This document shows positions 32,206 through 46,000 of a stretch of DNA of 64,000 nt, piece after piece. The stretch comes from Nematopogon swammerdamellus (Eukaryota > Arthropoda > Insecta > Lepidoptera > Adelidae): contig OX336348.1 in the NCBI GenBank assembly GCA_946902875.1, positions 12,177,741 to 12,241,740 on the forward strand, read 5' to 3'. The notes under the pieces were generated by a model. The model was not told where the DNA came from. It was given only the letters and a program-made list of their open reading frames with translations, and made no database searches. Made by a program: the position numbers and the translations under genes. Within the stretch, counting starts at the first letter, position 1; the number at the start of each line of letters is the position of its first letter.

Positions 32206-33077
32206 CGCGTGGTGCGAAGGTGGAAAGGGGATTTGTTATTTCAGTTAATACTTTTTACACTATGAATTATAAATTACTTAGCTAAAATTTTGATGTTAAT
32301 AGTGTCGAACTTTTGATAATCGTTAACATTATTACTACCATCAGCTAAATAATTATATCTTTATCATTATCATAATAATAATAATATAATAAAGCAAATT
32401 TCATTAAGACGTACTAGCATGCTTCATTACCATCCAACCGCATAAATTACCATCCAGGTGTTTTTCATTACCATCCACACCTTCATTACCTTCCATCAAT
32501 TTTCTCCAAAACTAAAAGTTGTACATAGATGCCTCCCTTATGTTACTACATCTAATAAGTACAGGAACCCATATATATATAAATATATTTCAGAAAATAA
32601 AAAAATAAAAATTCCGCCGAAACATGCAAATTTGAACGAAATGGCGGAACGACCCTGTTAGATAGGTACCAATTTTTTTTTTGTTTAACATATAGGCTAC
32701 TACTAGTTTTAGCCCGCGGCTTCGCCCTCGTTAAAATATATTAAAGGAAGAAATTAGTTCAGCCCGAAAATACTTCAGGTAATCCTACCTACCTACTACC
32801 CCTGTAATGTTATTATTGTTACCTGTACGCATGCTTATCTAACCGATTTTATTCGGTATAGATTAAAAATACATCTGCCAAGCGAAGCCGGACTTATTGC
32901 CGGCTGTATTTCTATTACCGCTATAACAAGAAATAGTAAAAATATAAAAAATAAAGTACCTACATAGTGTTAAATCTTGTACGGTGGTACGGAACCCTTC
33001 GTGTGCGAGTCCGACTCGCACTTGTCCGGTTTTTTAGAATAGGTAATTATTGCTCAACAAAAACAATATACTCACAT

Positions 33078-33195
33078 TTCTTCATCAGCAGGTAAATGGA
33101 AAAAAGAGAGATTTTTATCTCTCCTCTTGCTGGATTTACATCCATCTACTACACATAAATTGCCACTGCCACTATTAACAGAAGCCATGTCAACT
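33078..33195 (-). pseudogene. THAP N-terminal fragment, copy 2
   Basis: Counterpart of 10389-10498 within P-like copy 2, with small length changes in the coding stretch. Confidence 0.5.
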
Positions 33196-33966
33196 TGAAT
33201 TAAGACATAGGCAAAGAAACTCTTTGGATATAGGTAGGTACGACTGTACGAAGCAGTAGCGTGAGCGCGCGCTCACGTAGGTTAGCTCCACGCGGCTGTC
33301 GGCAGCCCAATGAATTATGGATCGCCGGCGGTCCGGTCGGCGGTAGGTAGTTATCGCGCGCAAGTACATAGAGTGCGTGAGCCCTGCTGGTACACGTGTT
33401 TAGCACTCGCGCGAGTACTTGCGCTTAGTACTAAAATCGACATGTGTAAACAGTCGATTTAGTACTAAAGCGAGTAAATTTGCGAGTAGAGTGAATAGGA
33501 AGCCGATCTATTTAGGTACTAAACGCGAGTGGGTTCCCCCACCACTCATGCTACTCACTCGCCGCATCACTCGGCCAGTGTAAACGTTTTGTACCGTGTG
33601 GGGCCGGTACTTTAAAAGAATAGCCCCATTGCATCTTCCCCGTGTATGGCAATTTTACTCGCTTTAGTACTAAATCGACTGTTTACTTACACATTATGTC
33701 GATTTTAGTAGCGCAAAGTACTAGCGCGAGTGCTAATCACGTGTAAAGGGGCCATTAGTTTACTTTTAGTTGTCACTGTCACTGTGACAGTTCTTTATTT
33801 ATTGTCTAAGTAGACCGACGCGACGTGACGATGAAGGCTATTTTCTTTCGAAGGATTGAAGATTTCTGGATTATGATTTAATAAAACTGATTAGATAGAG
33901 CAGTGAAAAAAACATTTTGAAATTGCAAAGAAAGTAGAAAACATACCCTCGATAACACACAGCGTA

Positions 33967-34089
33967 ATGTCTGAGGAGAAACGTGTATGCCGGACATGTT
34001 TGCGGTCGGACAACCTCGCGCCTATATTTGCCCGCGCGGAGCACCATGAGCGCTACACCGTGGCGCTCTTTCTCACCACAGGCCTACAG
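33967..34089 (+). CDS. gene 2 exon 1: first half of ZAD
   Basis: 41 codons, ATG at 33967, donor GTAAAA after CAG. From VCRTC onward the protein is identical to gene 1 exon 1. Confidence 0.87.
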
Positions 34090-37000
34090 GTAAAATATCG
34101 CATCAGTGTTTAATAGCTAGAACCGGCTTTCGACGCGTTTCCTCCACGTTTTATATGTAAACAAGCTTATCTAAAACTTTCTTTTTATTGTTGTACATAA
34201 GTGGAGAAAGTCCTACAACCATCCTTAGATGGGTCGGAAGCTGACCCCAAGAATATAACTCGGTTCGTGGCTGAAATCGGACTTGGGGGTGAGCTCTAAA
34301 CTTTAGAGAGATCACAATAGATCTTCCTAGATCGAAGCGACAGCAGGGCTCTGGGGCCCTAACTAACACTTTAAATCATAATCATAGATTTGTCTGAATA
34401 TGTTAGTAAAAACCGCATATGTGGATAGATTTCGATTTATAAGCAAAATCGTGTGTCGTCTGCCGTTCGTTACAGATTTCCACTTTATCAGTGAGGATAA
34501 TAAAAAGTGAATTGTTACCTACTGGAGGAGGCCGCGTGTGGTGGCGTGCCTTGGGAGAGGCCTATGTCCAGCAGTGGACCGATACAGGCTGATTATGGAT
34601 GGTATGGATGATGGACGGAGGAGGCGTCCCTCCCCCTCCACTGCGAAAGTAACACAGTTGGGGCGGGAGAGCATATTCTGTTTTCCCCTTACAAACTATT
34701 AATATCAAATTTCAGATAGAACGTAACGACGGACTCCCGCAGACGATATGCTGGCGCTGCACGGAACTCGTCAATTCAGCACTCCACTTCCGCAACGGAT
34801 GCCATCGCTCCCACCTCCAACTTCTCAGGCTTGGCTTCCAAGCGCGCACTGAGAAACGGAAAAAGCCCAATGAACGGACACGGCGCGCGCACGACAAACA
34901 CTCTTTCATAACTCTCGAGAAAGACCCTGATAGTGTAAACACAAGTAGTGCGATTAAAGTAGAGCTGAATTTAGATTCCTTGAAAGAAGAAGAGAATGAA
35001 TATGTTAGATCGGAAACAACGGCACTAAATGAACGGGCAGATGTGTGCGCGGAACGGGAATTTGTCGACGCGGCAAATTTTAACGGAAGCAAGTTGTATG
35101 GGGTGTTTAAACGGAGATATTCAGACGATGACAGCAATTTGTCTGCGGGTAAGTTTTATTCACTTTGTAAAGAGTAATTTTCAGTTTCACTGGCATGTTG
35201 TTGTTGTTGTTGTTTGCTGCCCAGCCTCTTGGGAAGGCGGGTGGGCCATTCTCCGCACTGAGACCTCAAGACGGTCCATTGTGCGTTGGCGCTCGGGTAG
35301 TGTTACTCCAGCCACCCGAGCTCTTTCATGAAGTGGGGCACTCTTCTCTGTCGCTTCCACGTTCCATGGGCAGTTCCCACGTTCCCAAGAAACTGCAGTC
35401 GTTCTACTGCCATCACCGGGCACTCCAGGAGCACGTGGGTGGCTGTTTCGTCCTCCGCCATGCAACCTCTGACAGGGGGCTGTCGGTGACACATATTATA
35501 AACAAGTGTCTGTTAAGTGGGCAATGACCCGTAAGAAGTCCCACCGCCATACGGAGTTGACCCCTGTGGAACTTTAGCAGGCGCTTCCTGAGTCGCAGGT
35601 CCAGTTTGGGAATGGCTTCCCGGGATTGCCTGCAGTCTCTGGTGTTGGGCCAAAGATTGTCATGTTTGGATTTTGTTAGTTGATATAGTCAGTATTTAAA
35701 CTGGCTGACTTTCACCGGCATATTCATCAGCTTATTTCAGGAGGTAAGTGTCAATGTCAAAGCATTTATAGTTAAGATTTTATCAAATTTTGCCCAAACC
35801 TGTCATAGTCTGTCAGCTTCGGTAGCTCAGTGGTGCGGTCGGTTGGATCATAAGCACACCTGGGCGCGGTTAGTGGATGAATGGGTGACCGCTCGACCGT
35901 TGGAGGCTGACTGCGGTTCGGATTCCACGTAAAGCTGTAGGTTCCTTACCGTCTTACCTTACTAGGTGGTAGGGTTCAACCCGCCCGGGTTGGTACCACC
36001 GCACTGAATGAAAGTTTAGAAACGGCTATTTAAATAGTTTGTGTTTTCTGCCCAGTTCAGTATAGCCGGCATGACGGAAGGGAAGCACTGACATGGCACC
36101 TAGTTCACCAAGGTATTATGTGCGATGTAGCCAACTGTGTCAGTTTCCATAAAAAAAAACGACGGATGGCCGAGTGGCCTAGGCGTCGGCTTCTCTTTCG
36201 AGAGGTCCAAGATTCGAATCCGGTCTGCGTGCACCAATGTGTTTTTTTCTGATTGAATAATATGCATACCTACCTACACCTGCTGCGTCACCGGTCGTCG
36301 GAACCAGTGTAAATCTGTTGTTCCCTTCCCCTGCCGCTTACTAGGTGGTAGGTGCCACGGCCACGGTACCGGACGTGAGAGCCACGCAGCAGCTCGGCCG
36401 TGTTGTCTGATCCGGTACAGCCAGTAATCCCGTCTCCGAAGTTGCGTCAGTGACCAATGATATCACTCAGTATATCATATTTTATATGTTGTATAATATC
36501 GACCGAACGGAAGCACTGACATGGCACCTAGTTCACCCTGTGTTATGGGCTGACATCACTGATGTAGTAGGCGATGTAGCCAACAGTGGCGGTTTCCATA
36601 AAAAAAATGTCTGCACCAGCAGGGCTCTCCAAATAGAAAAAAATGTTTATAGAAAAAAACAAATTTATGTTTTTTCTTATAGACAGCCGGCGCGGGTGTC
36701 TGTGCATAATGCTTCAACGGAAGATCAGACACAGCCAATAACACCATACCTCGCGAAACCACGCTCAGAGAGGCGCCATGCCGGCTATGAGGCGGACAAA
36801 AAGGTTGTCTAATTTATCGACACAGCTTTTTTTTTATGTAATCCGATATGGGTGGCTGAGTCGGATGGGCCAAAGCGCATGCTCCGACCAGCCAATATCA
36901 CCTCCGAGAAGGTAGGTGCCATACCGGAGACTTCCCTGGATTGCTGGCTATACTGGACTAGAGAAGAACACAGCCGAGGCTGCTATGCGGCCATCTTACA

Positions 37001-40000
37001 TCCAGTACGGTTGTACCAACCCAGTCCGCTACAATTTGAGCCTACCACCTAGTAAGGGGCAAGGGAAGGGACGGTGAAGCAGCTGGTGTAGGTATGCACG
37101 TAAATTTTTTCGTTAGAAAAAACTCATTGGGTACACACCGACCGGATTCGAACCGAGGACCTCTCGCATGAGAAGCCGATGCCCAAACCACTCGGCCACC
37201 CGCCGCTCATTTGAAGATTCCCAGGTTATAGGTGGTGGGGAACACACTCACCGGAAGACTGTTCCATATTTTCGCCGTTCGACACAGGAAAGATTTCGAA
37301 AAATGTTGTGTTAGAAGTTTGGTGTCAACAACATACGGATGTTCCGAGCGAGTCCTGTGTTTGTCTCTGGCTTGCTGGCATATTTTTGATTAAAAAATGT
37401 TTGGAGACCACTAGCTGCACTCAAAGAGATTTTATGTATAGAGTGAGCACTACGAAGAAAGAATACAGAGAAATGACGGCCAATAGCTGAGGTATGAGGT
37501 AAGGTAGCGGGGTGGCGGAACGCTGAGCCGCGCGGGGCGGGAAGCGAGCGGGAGAGGGGCTAGCTAGCTAGCGAGCGACTAGCGGCTAGCGGCCCGGCCG
37601 GCCCGGCCGGTCAGTCAACACGTGCATTGGAATACGTAGGGTTGTCACTTAGTCTACCAAAAATATATTTTTCGATTTATTATTTTACGAGTAGGTATTA
37701 TGGTTAATTGTGCCCGTAGTCTAGTGGTAACGCTTCTCAATGCAGAAGTTGCGGGTTCAAATCCCGGGCACTAACTAATGTACTTATTTATTTCCTTGAT
37801 AAAGATTGATATACGTGCATTTCATAACGAATAGGTACGATCGCTCCGGTGAAGAAAAATAAAGTTAGGTAACTAGTGCACACTGGTCTATGAAAGGTAT
37901 TTTTTGTGTAAACTGCTTCTGATTTCCACTGGTCACCATGTACGAGTAATCGAACCGGATATAACAAATTGTGACAAGTTCGAGTGCTATATGACTGCCA
38001 TAAGAATACTCAATAAACAATAAAACAACAACCCACTATAAACAATAAAACAACAACCCCACTATAAATGCAAAGTCTGATTTGACTCCCTACCAGCGTG
38101 ACCAGCTGCGGCGTCTACGTGAGGAACTGGCAGAGAGAAATACTCAAGGCGAAGAAAAACTAACCATTAAATATATTAATGGCTGCCCGCGCATAGTGAA
38201 GGATGTAAAAAACTGACATCGTCCATCACCGAACTGACTTTCTTTTATACGAACCTGGCATCTCTCACGGCAAAATTTGATTTACTCTTAATGGAAATAA
38301 ACCACAAAAAACCTACATTTATTGTCTTAACAGAGACACATCTAACACCACAAATAAAAGACAGTCTAATCAATATTCTTGGTTACACAGTATTCCGGCA
38401 CGATCGCACGAGTGGTAAGAAGGGTGGAGGTGTGGCCATCTATGTTGCAAACTCACACAAGAATACACCTATACTTGCAAAACGTAACTCTAAATACCAC
38501 GACGACACTGTGGAAGCGCTTTGGCTCAATGTTCAGTATGGGAACTTCAAACTGCTGATATGCGCTGTCTACCGCCCCACTCACTACGCACTTGAACCAT
38601 CAGATATCCAACTTTTTAATACAATCCAGCAGGCCGCAGAACAGAACACTATATTCGTCTTAGGTGACTTCAATCTACCAGATATCACTTGGCCGCTCGT
38701 TAAACTGAACGGTTATAACGCTCTTCACGAAAAGTTTGTTGACATGTATACCAGCTCAGATCTCCAGCAACTTGTAAAAGGAATAACACGGAAGCGAAAC
38801 AACGAGGAATCCCTCCTTGACTTAATACTGTGCAACGACGATAACCTTTGTACGAATATAGAACACCACCCACACATAGGGAAAAGCGATCACTGTGTTA
38901 TTATTGCAACCATTCAATTTATTCAAGAAAGAAGCAACAAGTACAAAACGAAACCTCGCCGTGACTACTTTCGAACAAATTACGACAATGTCAGCGCTAC
39001 GCTTACTCAAAACAACATTCTAAACACCAGCTCCACAGATGTACTCAGTGCATGGAACGATTTTAAATTAATTACAAAGAAAACACTAGATATCCATGTA
39101 CCACTGTGTAATCCAACCAAGAAGTCGAAAAACAAACCATGGGTCAACAAACATATCTTAACTATGACTGAGGAGAAAAAACAATTATGGTCAATCTACC
39201 AGCTAAACAAATCAAATACAAGCTACCAAGAATACAGGAAAATTAACAATAAGATTGTGGCATCTATACGTCAACTTAGGCAATCATTTGAAAAAAATGT
39301 CGTGGAAACTGGACCCAAGGCATTCTATGGGTATGTCCGAAGACAACTGACGTCAAAGGTGTGTGTGCCACCGGCGCTAAGAGTTGACAACTCAAGTGAC
39401 ATAGTAACGGAACACCGTGCCGTTGCCAATGTGTTCGCAAGTCAATTTGAAAAGTCTTATGTTCGAGAGCCTGATGACTCTATGCCACAAATATTGGTGC
39501 CGAGACTAGTAAATTGTATTGAGACAATTGAGTTCGAGCCAAATGCAATTCTAAAGGTCTTAACATCATTCAGGGATGCTACTTCCATGGGACCTGATGA
39601 AATTCCAGCTATTTTCCTGAAGAAGTGCTCTGCGGAATTGTGCGAGCAGCTTGCTCATATAATGACACTATCTTTCGAAAGCGCGACACTTCCACACGAC
39701 TGGAAAGAGGCAATTGTAACACCAATTTACAAAAAAGGCGATAAACTTTCTCCAGCCAACTATCGTCCCATTAGCCTTACTAGCATTGTTTGCAAAGCTA
39801 TGGAAAAAATTGTAGCGGAAAAAATTCGAATGTTTCTAGCAGGGGAAAATATAATAATCGAAGAGCAACATGGTTTCGTCCCGAGACGCTCAACCGTGAC
39901 TAATCTCCTCACATGTGTGGACCAGTGGACCCGCGAGTGGAACGAACGGAACTCTATTGATGTTATCTACTTGGATTACGAGAAAGCATTCGACCGAGTT

Positions 40001-43000
40001 CCAATAAAACGGTTAATCCATAAATTGGAACACTTTGGGTTCAGAGGAAAACTACTGTCATGGATTGCAGATTTTCTTACAAACAGGAAATTCCGGGTAC
40101 GAGTCGGCGAGGAATTATCTGAAGCCCACGATGTACTCAGTGGCGTACCACAAGGTTCAGTAATCGGCCCTGTAGCGTTTGGTATCTTTCTGACGGACCT
40201 CAAAGCTATAATGGAATTACCCTTTGCACTTTTTGCTGACGATACTAAATTCTTCGGAGATCCTGTTATAAGCCATCAATCAATTCAAGGCAACCTCGAC
40301 CGCATCGTGCAATGGACCAAGGATTGGCTTCTTACACTAAACGCAGCGAAATGCACCGTACTGCATATAGGTCCCAAGAATCCGCGTCACAAATACACGA
40401 TCGAGGGAATCCTTGTACATCCAGTGAACGCACAGAAAGATCTCGGAGTAACTGTGTCACATGACCTCAAATGGGAACCACATATAGTAGAAGTTGTAAA
40501 AAGAGCAAACTCACTTCTTTACATGATCAGAAAAGCTTTCTCCTACATAAATCCAGACTTGTTCATCAAACTCTACAAAACGTATGTCCGTCCTCTCCTT
40601 GAATACTCTTACCAAGTGTGGAACCCTTACTTCATCAAGGACATTGAACTTCTGGAGAGAGTGCAGAGGCGGGCAACCAAGATGGTTCCATCCCTGAGGA
40701 ACAAGTCTTACGAAAGCCGCTTGGACGCACTTGGTATTACTACACTAGAGCAAAGAAGACAAAGAGGGGACCTCATCGAAACATTCAAAATTTTCAATGG
40801 TCATTACGATGTAGCCAACCTTAATTCAATGTACACAATGAACACCAACGAGGGACTCCGTGGTCACTCTTTAAAATTAAACCGAAACACTTCCAACTCC
40901 AACCCAAGAAAGTACTTTCTAACTAACCGAGTAGTGGACTCTTGGAACAAGCTACCACAAGAAGTGATAAGTGCTATCTCAGTGAATGGTTTTAAAAATC
41001 TACTTGACAAACATTTGCTAAACATTAACAAAAATAAAAACAAACACTAATAATATAATAAAAAAAAATTAATAATAAAAAAGTAAAAAAAAAAAACAAT
41101 AAAAATATAAATAAGATCTATTATAAAACAGTGCACTCAACACGTGAAGTACACGCATCAGCTGCAAGCTGCTAGTGTATATAAATAAATAATAAATAAA
41201 TAAAAATAAAAAACAATAAAAACAATACCTCCTATGTCAGTGAGCAGAGTCCGTGCCTAGCAGTGGGACGTTTTAAAGGATTATAGAAGAAAACAGATAG
41301 TGAATTTCATCGAAAAAAACGTTTTTATGTATTTATTAAACTTAAAATACAGAACTATAATAACTTGAAATACATACCTAAACTTATATGGGTTTTTAAT
41401 TACCGTGGTTGTTTGACATTTTAAGAATAAACAACGGCTTTACTCACTATCGAAATACGAGCTGTGTGGCTCGACATTTCGGCCAGAGTGCTCATGATGA
41501 TGGGCCATACGTTTGGCCCGAAACGTCGAGCCACACAGCTCGTATTTCGACCGCGAGTAAAGCCGTTTTTTATTCTTATAATACCTACACTTAATAACTA
41601 GAATAATATCTAAAAAACTAAACTTAATAATAAAGAATTAATAACTGCGGTATTGGCCTTGTACTAAACTTAAAATCTCCGAACCAAACATACATAAAAT
41701 AAAGAGTGCAGCATTTATTTAAAAAATAAATAAAAAAAAATATAACTAAAAAAACCATTCGGTATACTTTGGACTACACACACAAACACAACTAAAATAA
41801 CTCTTCCTCCGTCCTTAAACAAAATAATTTAAATTTCACTTTACACAAATTTAAATTTTCACTTTCCCTTAAACAATGTATCATCTTGGACTATTTTTAT
41901 CCATCTTTCTCGTATTGATCCCTTAGTATGATGTGGAAACCTTGTAAAAAAAAAATGTTTCTTGAAAATTTCTCAATTACTTATTAATTCAAAAAAATTT
42001 AAAGAATAGCGACAACCCTAATTCAATTCACTCACATATTTTAACGTGGTTTAATAAATATTTATTTACTTTCATACATGATATCCCAGAACTCTATTTC
42101 TAATCATTCATATGTGGCAGCCCTAATGAGCGCGTTCAATTTATTTGTTTAATTAAATAATGCTTATGTTATTGCAATGCGAGGTCAGTACATAAAATGT
42201 ACAAAATTTTCAAATTGAAGTAGCGTTGTGACAACCCTAATTGGCCAGTTGAACCAAATATTTCTAAGCACATGGAAAACAAGATATTATATATAAGGTC
42301 TTTCAAAATTAGTTAATAGTACGCTAAGGGGGGGTTCTGTATCGTAAATAAATCACTTTTGAGGAACAAAGATTTTTTTTTACAAAAATAAATTTTTATA
42401 ATAATGTAAAATGTAAAAAAAAATTCTTTTCTTAATCGTTTCAGTTTCATGCCAGGAACAAAAAAGTCTTCCAACACATAGATCTCTTTCTTTCAGAAAT
42501 TGTGAAAAACCACAATTTTAGTTTTATTAGTATGGAATAGAAGGAATTTGATTTTTTTACCAACTTACACGTGTTACATCAAAATGGTAATGAAGACTTT
42601 TTTGTTACTGTTATGAAACTGAATCGATTAGGCTATAAAAATCAACCACCTATTTTTTTATTTAAATACATAAAACATTTTACATAAAAAAAGCCCAAGG
42701 TCCAAAAAATTTTATACAGGTTTACTCCCTATATGATGCAGAGCCCCCCCTTAGCGTACAATTAACTAATTTTGAAAGACCGTATATATTAAGATCACAA
42801 TGAAGTGATACTTACCTATGAAATGAGATGCCATCAGTTTTTCCAATATTTTTGGTATGATTTTTGCAATATCGCAACACACAACCGGGCATAATGACTG
42901 GCGCGATGCGAACCGCAGACGGACGGCAGCGAGCGCGCGGCTAGTCTCAAGAGGGTCTCACCGCGTAATGGTTACTCCACCGCGGTGGAGCGAAGGCTGT

Positions 43001-46000
43001 TGCCCGGGTAAGAGGTCTAGTAGAATACATGATACGTCATTGGCTGCACTAGACTAATCGCCATATGAGACAAATGTATAATATTGATAAAATTAACCTA
43101 ATAAATAAATAAAAATCTGTCAAGTGCGAGTTTTTCTCGCGCGCAGCTTTACGTATCTATCCGCTATCAATAATATCCGCCTATCCGCTCAGGTGGCATG
43201 GTCTTCGAATTTGAATTATCTGATATTTGTTTATTTTATGACAGGTCTCCATGTTTGCCCACTGACAGCTGTTACCATAGTAACATCACTTTATATTTTA
43301 AAAGTGATCTGTCAAACATCAAACTTCTGAAAATGCTTTTTTTGGAACGACCAAAGATAGGGGGCCTATCTTTTAGAGAAGCCTCAATGAGGTCGATAGC
43401 ACTTTACGGTGGGAAAATGACAGCACCTAACAATGCAATGTTTAAAAGCCGTTGGCGCCATCTGTTATTCAATAGTGTGACTAATCTATTATGATTAATT
43501 TTTAACTTTTTCTAATTTTTCTTATTTGTTGTTTCATCCGCCATAGTAACGCATATTCTGTGAAAGTTTCAATGGGCTACCTATTACGGTTCAAGAGATA
43601 CAGCCGGACGGACGGATAAACGGAAAGACGGACGGACTGACGGACAGACGACGGAGGCTTAGTAATATGCTTCCGTCTGGGATACGGAAACCTAAAAATT
43701 AAATACTAACATCTAAGTCTTACTGTAAGTAAAAAATTTCGCCATATTGTCATAAATTATTTTTTTTTACCTATGTTTCATTATATCTATCTATCCACCG
43801 TTCATCTTTGCAGGCTACATATCGGATCAAAACCACATAGTAAAATCGAATGTGCCGCGCCGGACGACCAAACGCACCGCCCGCAAGTCGACGTGCACCA
43901 ACAAGGAGAAACGCGCCCTCCTCGTGAGCCTGGTGGAAGGGCCGTTCGACCCGAAGGGCCCGATCCAGTGCAAGATATGCAAGAAGTCTGTCGGACGCTG
44001 GTCGTCCTTTCGCTCTCACTGCAAACTTCATTTGGGATTTGACTTCGTGTGCGAGGTTAGATATGCCTCAGAGAGACTTATAGATTGTTTGTGGTAATAC
44101 TAAACTTAGGATTATGGTAAAAGCGCCCGCACGATGCGAAAAATGAATTCACCAAATTGCAGCATTTGCGCTAAAGTCGAAGATATTTCTTTTATGATGT
44201 ATAAGATGTATATTTATTTTTATGGAAACTGACACAGTTGGCTACATCCCTACAACATCCGTGATGTCAGCCCATAACACTGAGTGAACTAGGTGCCATG
44301 TCAGTGCTTCCCTTCATTTCATGTCGGCTACACTGTACTGGACGGAAAACAACAAACTATTTACATAGCTGTTTCGACTGACGTTTCATTCAGTGCGGTG
44401 GTATCAACCCGGGTGGGTTGAACCCTACCCCTATTAACGTCTGCCCTTCTGGCACGGACCTACAGTTTAACGTGCAATCCGAACCGCGGTCAGCCTCCAA
44501 CGGTCGAGCGGTCACCCATCCAAGTACTGACCGACCGGCCCAGCGTTGCTTAACAATCAATAGCAACAGTCGACTGTCGGCACCGCTGAACTATCGAGGC
44601 TGACATGTCTATTTCACGTTTTATTGGAGTATGAACGAAATTATAATTTGAAAAAGGCTTTGATCGTAGAATTAAAGACGGGACAGATTACATTTATGTT
44701 TTGCGGTTGCATTAGGTGAACACCTGATGGAGGAATGCAAAATACTGACTAAATTTTTCCGAGCATCTCTAGCACTCAGAGGATAGAGTTGGTTTCGGGA
44801 ATTGGAAGGAAGGTGTGGATCTAAGCGTGCGATGGCTTCACCGAACATATCCGGGCCCATCGGCAGTAGAGAAGGGTATTAATCGAGGCCGGGACTAGCG
44901 AGTGGCCACTCTAAATTTCCCGCGCATGCTTCACGTTTCGGCTCGCTTCAAGCCCTCGTCAGCTAGTCTGCGTTGACTAGGACGCGGGGAAACCACCAGT
45001 CCCGCTCTCGACCTCCCTCTCTCTACCTATCCATATTCTGTAGGATGCTTCCGGTGACATTTTCGAAGCTCTCTCCATATATGAGCTTAGCGTCGATCTT
45101 GGGAGCCCTAGATTCTTGAAGAGACTGTAGAGCGACTTCACTGGTAGTCCTCTTGCTCCGACTTCCACAGCGAAGAGATCAGTCTTGAATCCGTTTCTCA
45201 CAATCCGGTCTACTAAGTTGCAGTACTTGTTAAGTTTGATGTTGTGGTCCCTCGGTATGTTACTTTCCCATGGAACTGTAAGTTCAACAAGTACTACATG
45301 CTTTGTCGCTTTTGAGAATATGAGTATATCCGGTCTTAATGCTGTGGTACAGATTTCCGAAGGCATTTGGTAATGCTTCTCATGTGTGTCCATCAACATT
45401 TCCCAATCCTTTGCTGCTCCCAAAATTTAAGAAGGTTTAGTCCTATCTTTGGGCAGCTTATTTGCTCCAGGTTTCACAAAGTTGACCTTCTGGAAGCCGC
45501 TACTGGTTTGCCCTTTCCTGGTCCGTGCAATTGACAGGTTGATGGCCTCTCTGATGATTTGGAGGACTTTATCATGATGGTAGGAATACTGGCCTCGCTC
45601 AAGTAGTATTTTGCATCCGCATAACAAATGTTTGGCCGTGCCTACGAACTCCTTACATGACGGGCATAGTCTATTTGTAGATTTCCCCCATCTAACTAGG
45701 TTACTCAGGTCGGGGAGAGTAAGCTGGAATGCATTTAAGTAGAACTTAAGCAGCTCAGGGGACCAGTTGTATATTATGGATTTCCACTTCAATGCAGGAG
45801 GGATGCAGAAGTCGCCCACTGTTAGCCAATCATTCTGCATTTCTAGGTTTAAGGCGTGAAGTTTGAAGCCTTGTTCCATGTCCTCCTGAGCAAAACCTTT
45901 CAGTATTTCTTTATCAGACTTTGCTGTTTCTATGCCCAATCCAGATCTATTGGTGCGTGTACCAACTTGGAATGATTTGTAGACGTCGAGTCTCGATTCC

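Larger units (their letters stand above)
29158..32655. mobile_element. 3.5-kb TIR DNA element, unclassified, non-coding
   Basis: Near-perfect terminal inverted repeats of about 30 bp starting GGGTCGTTCCGCCATTTCG. Copy 1 of the host element shows the uninterrupted site (TTTTACTGTTAGATAGG), giving a 2-bp duplication TG (3 bp possible). No transposase. It carries ten ATTACCNTCC-type words (8 forward, 2 reverse) at about 30.0-30.2, 30.85-30.93 and 32.42-32.5 kb, and other insertions. Confidence 0.7.
28825..33386 (-). mobile_element. P-like (THAP-carrying) element, copy 2, itself interrupted
   Basis: Same ends as copy 1 at 8968-10693 (CACAGATTACT ... GCGTGAGCCCTG), with target duplication CTGGTAC (28818-28824, 33387-33393). 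The interior matches copy 1 except for a missing stretch of about 0.7 kb and a 3.5-kb insertion at 29158-32655. Confidence 0.55.
28814..33753. mobile_element. outer MITE of a nested insertion
   Basis: Inverted-repeat element whose left arm starts GGCCCTGGTAC (28814), resumes at 33387 (CTGGTACACGTGTTTAGCAC) and pairs with the right arm ending GTGTAAAGGGGCC at 33753 (GTACTAAATCGACTGTTTAC, AGTACTAGCGCGAGTGCTAA). The left terminal repeat is split by a P-like element of 4.6 kb including its own insertions. A piece at 33598-33655 (GGGGCCGGTACTTTAAAAGA) looks like a further insert. Confidence 0.65.

Noticed and set aside
37712..37773. A functional tRNA gene
   Set aside because: The anticodon loop is not 7 nt, and the T stem and acceptor stem compete for the same bases. 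Kept only as a tRNA-like sequence.
42857..43057. 66-aa frame in a GC-rich patch
   Set aside because: No recognisable domain, no splice context; probably a dispersed repeat.
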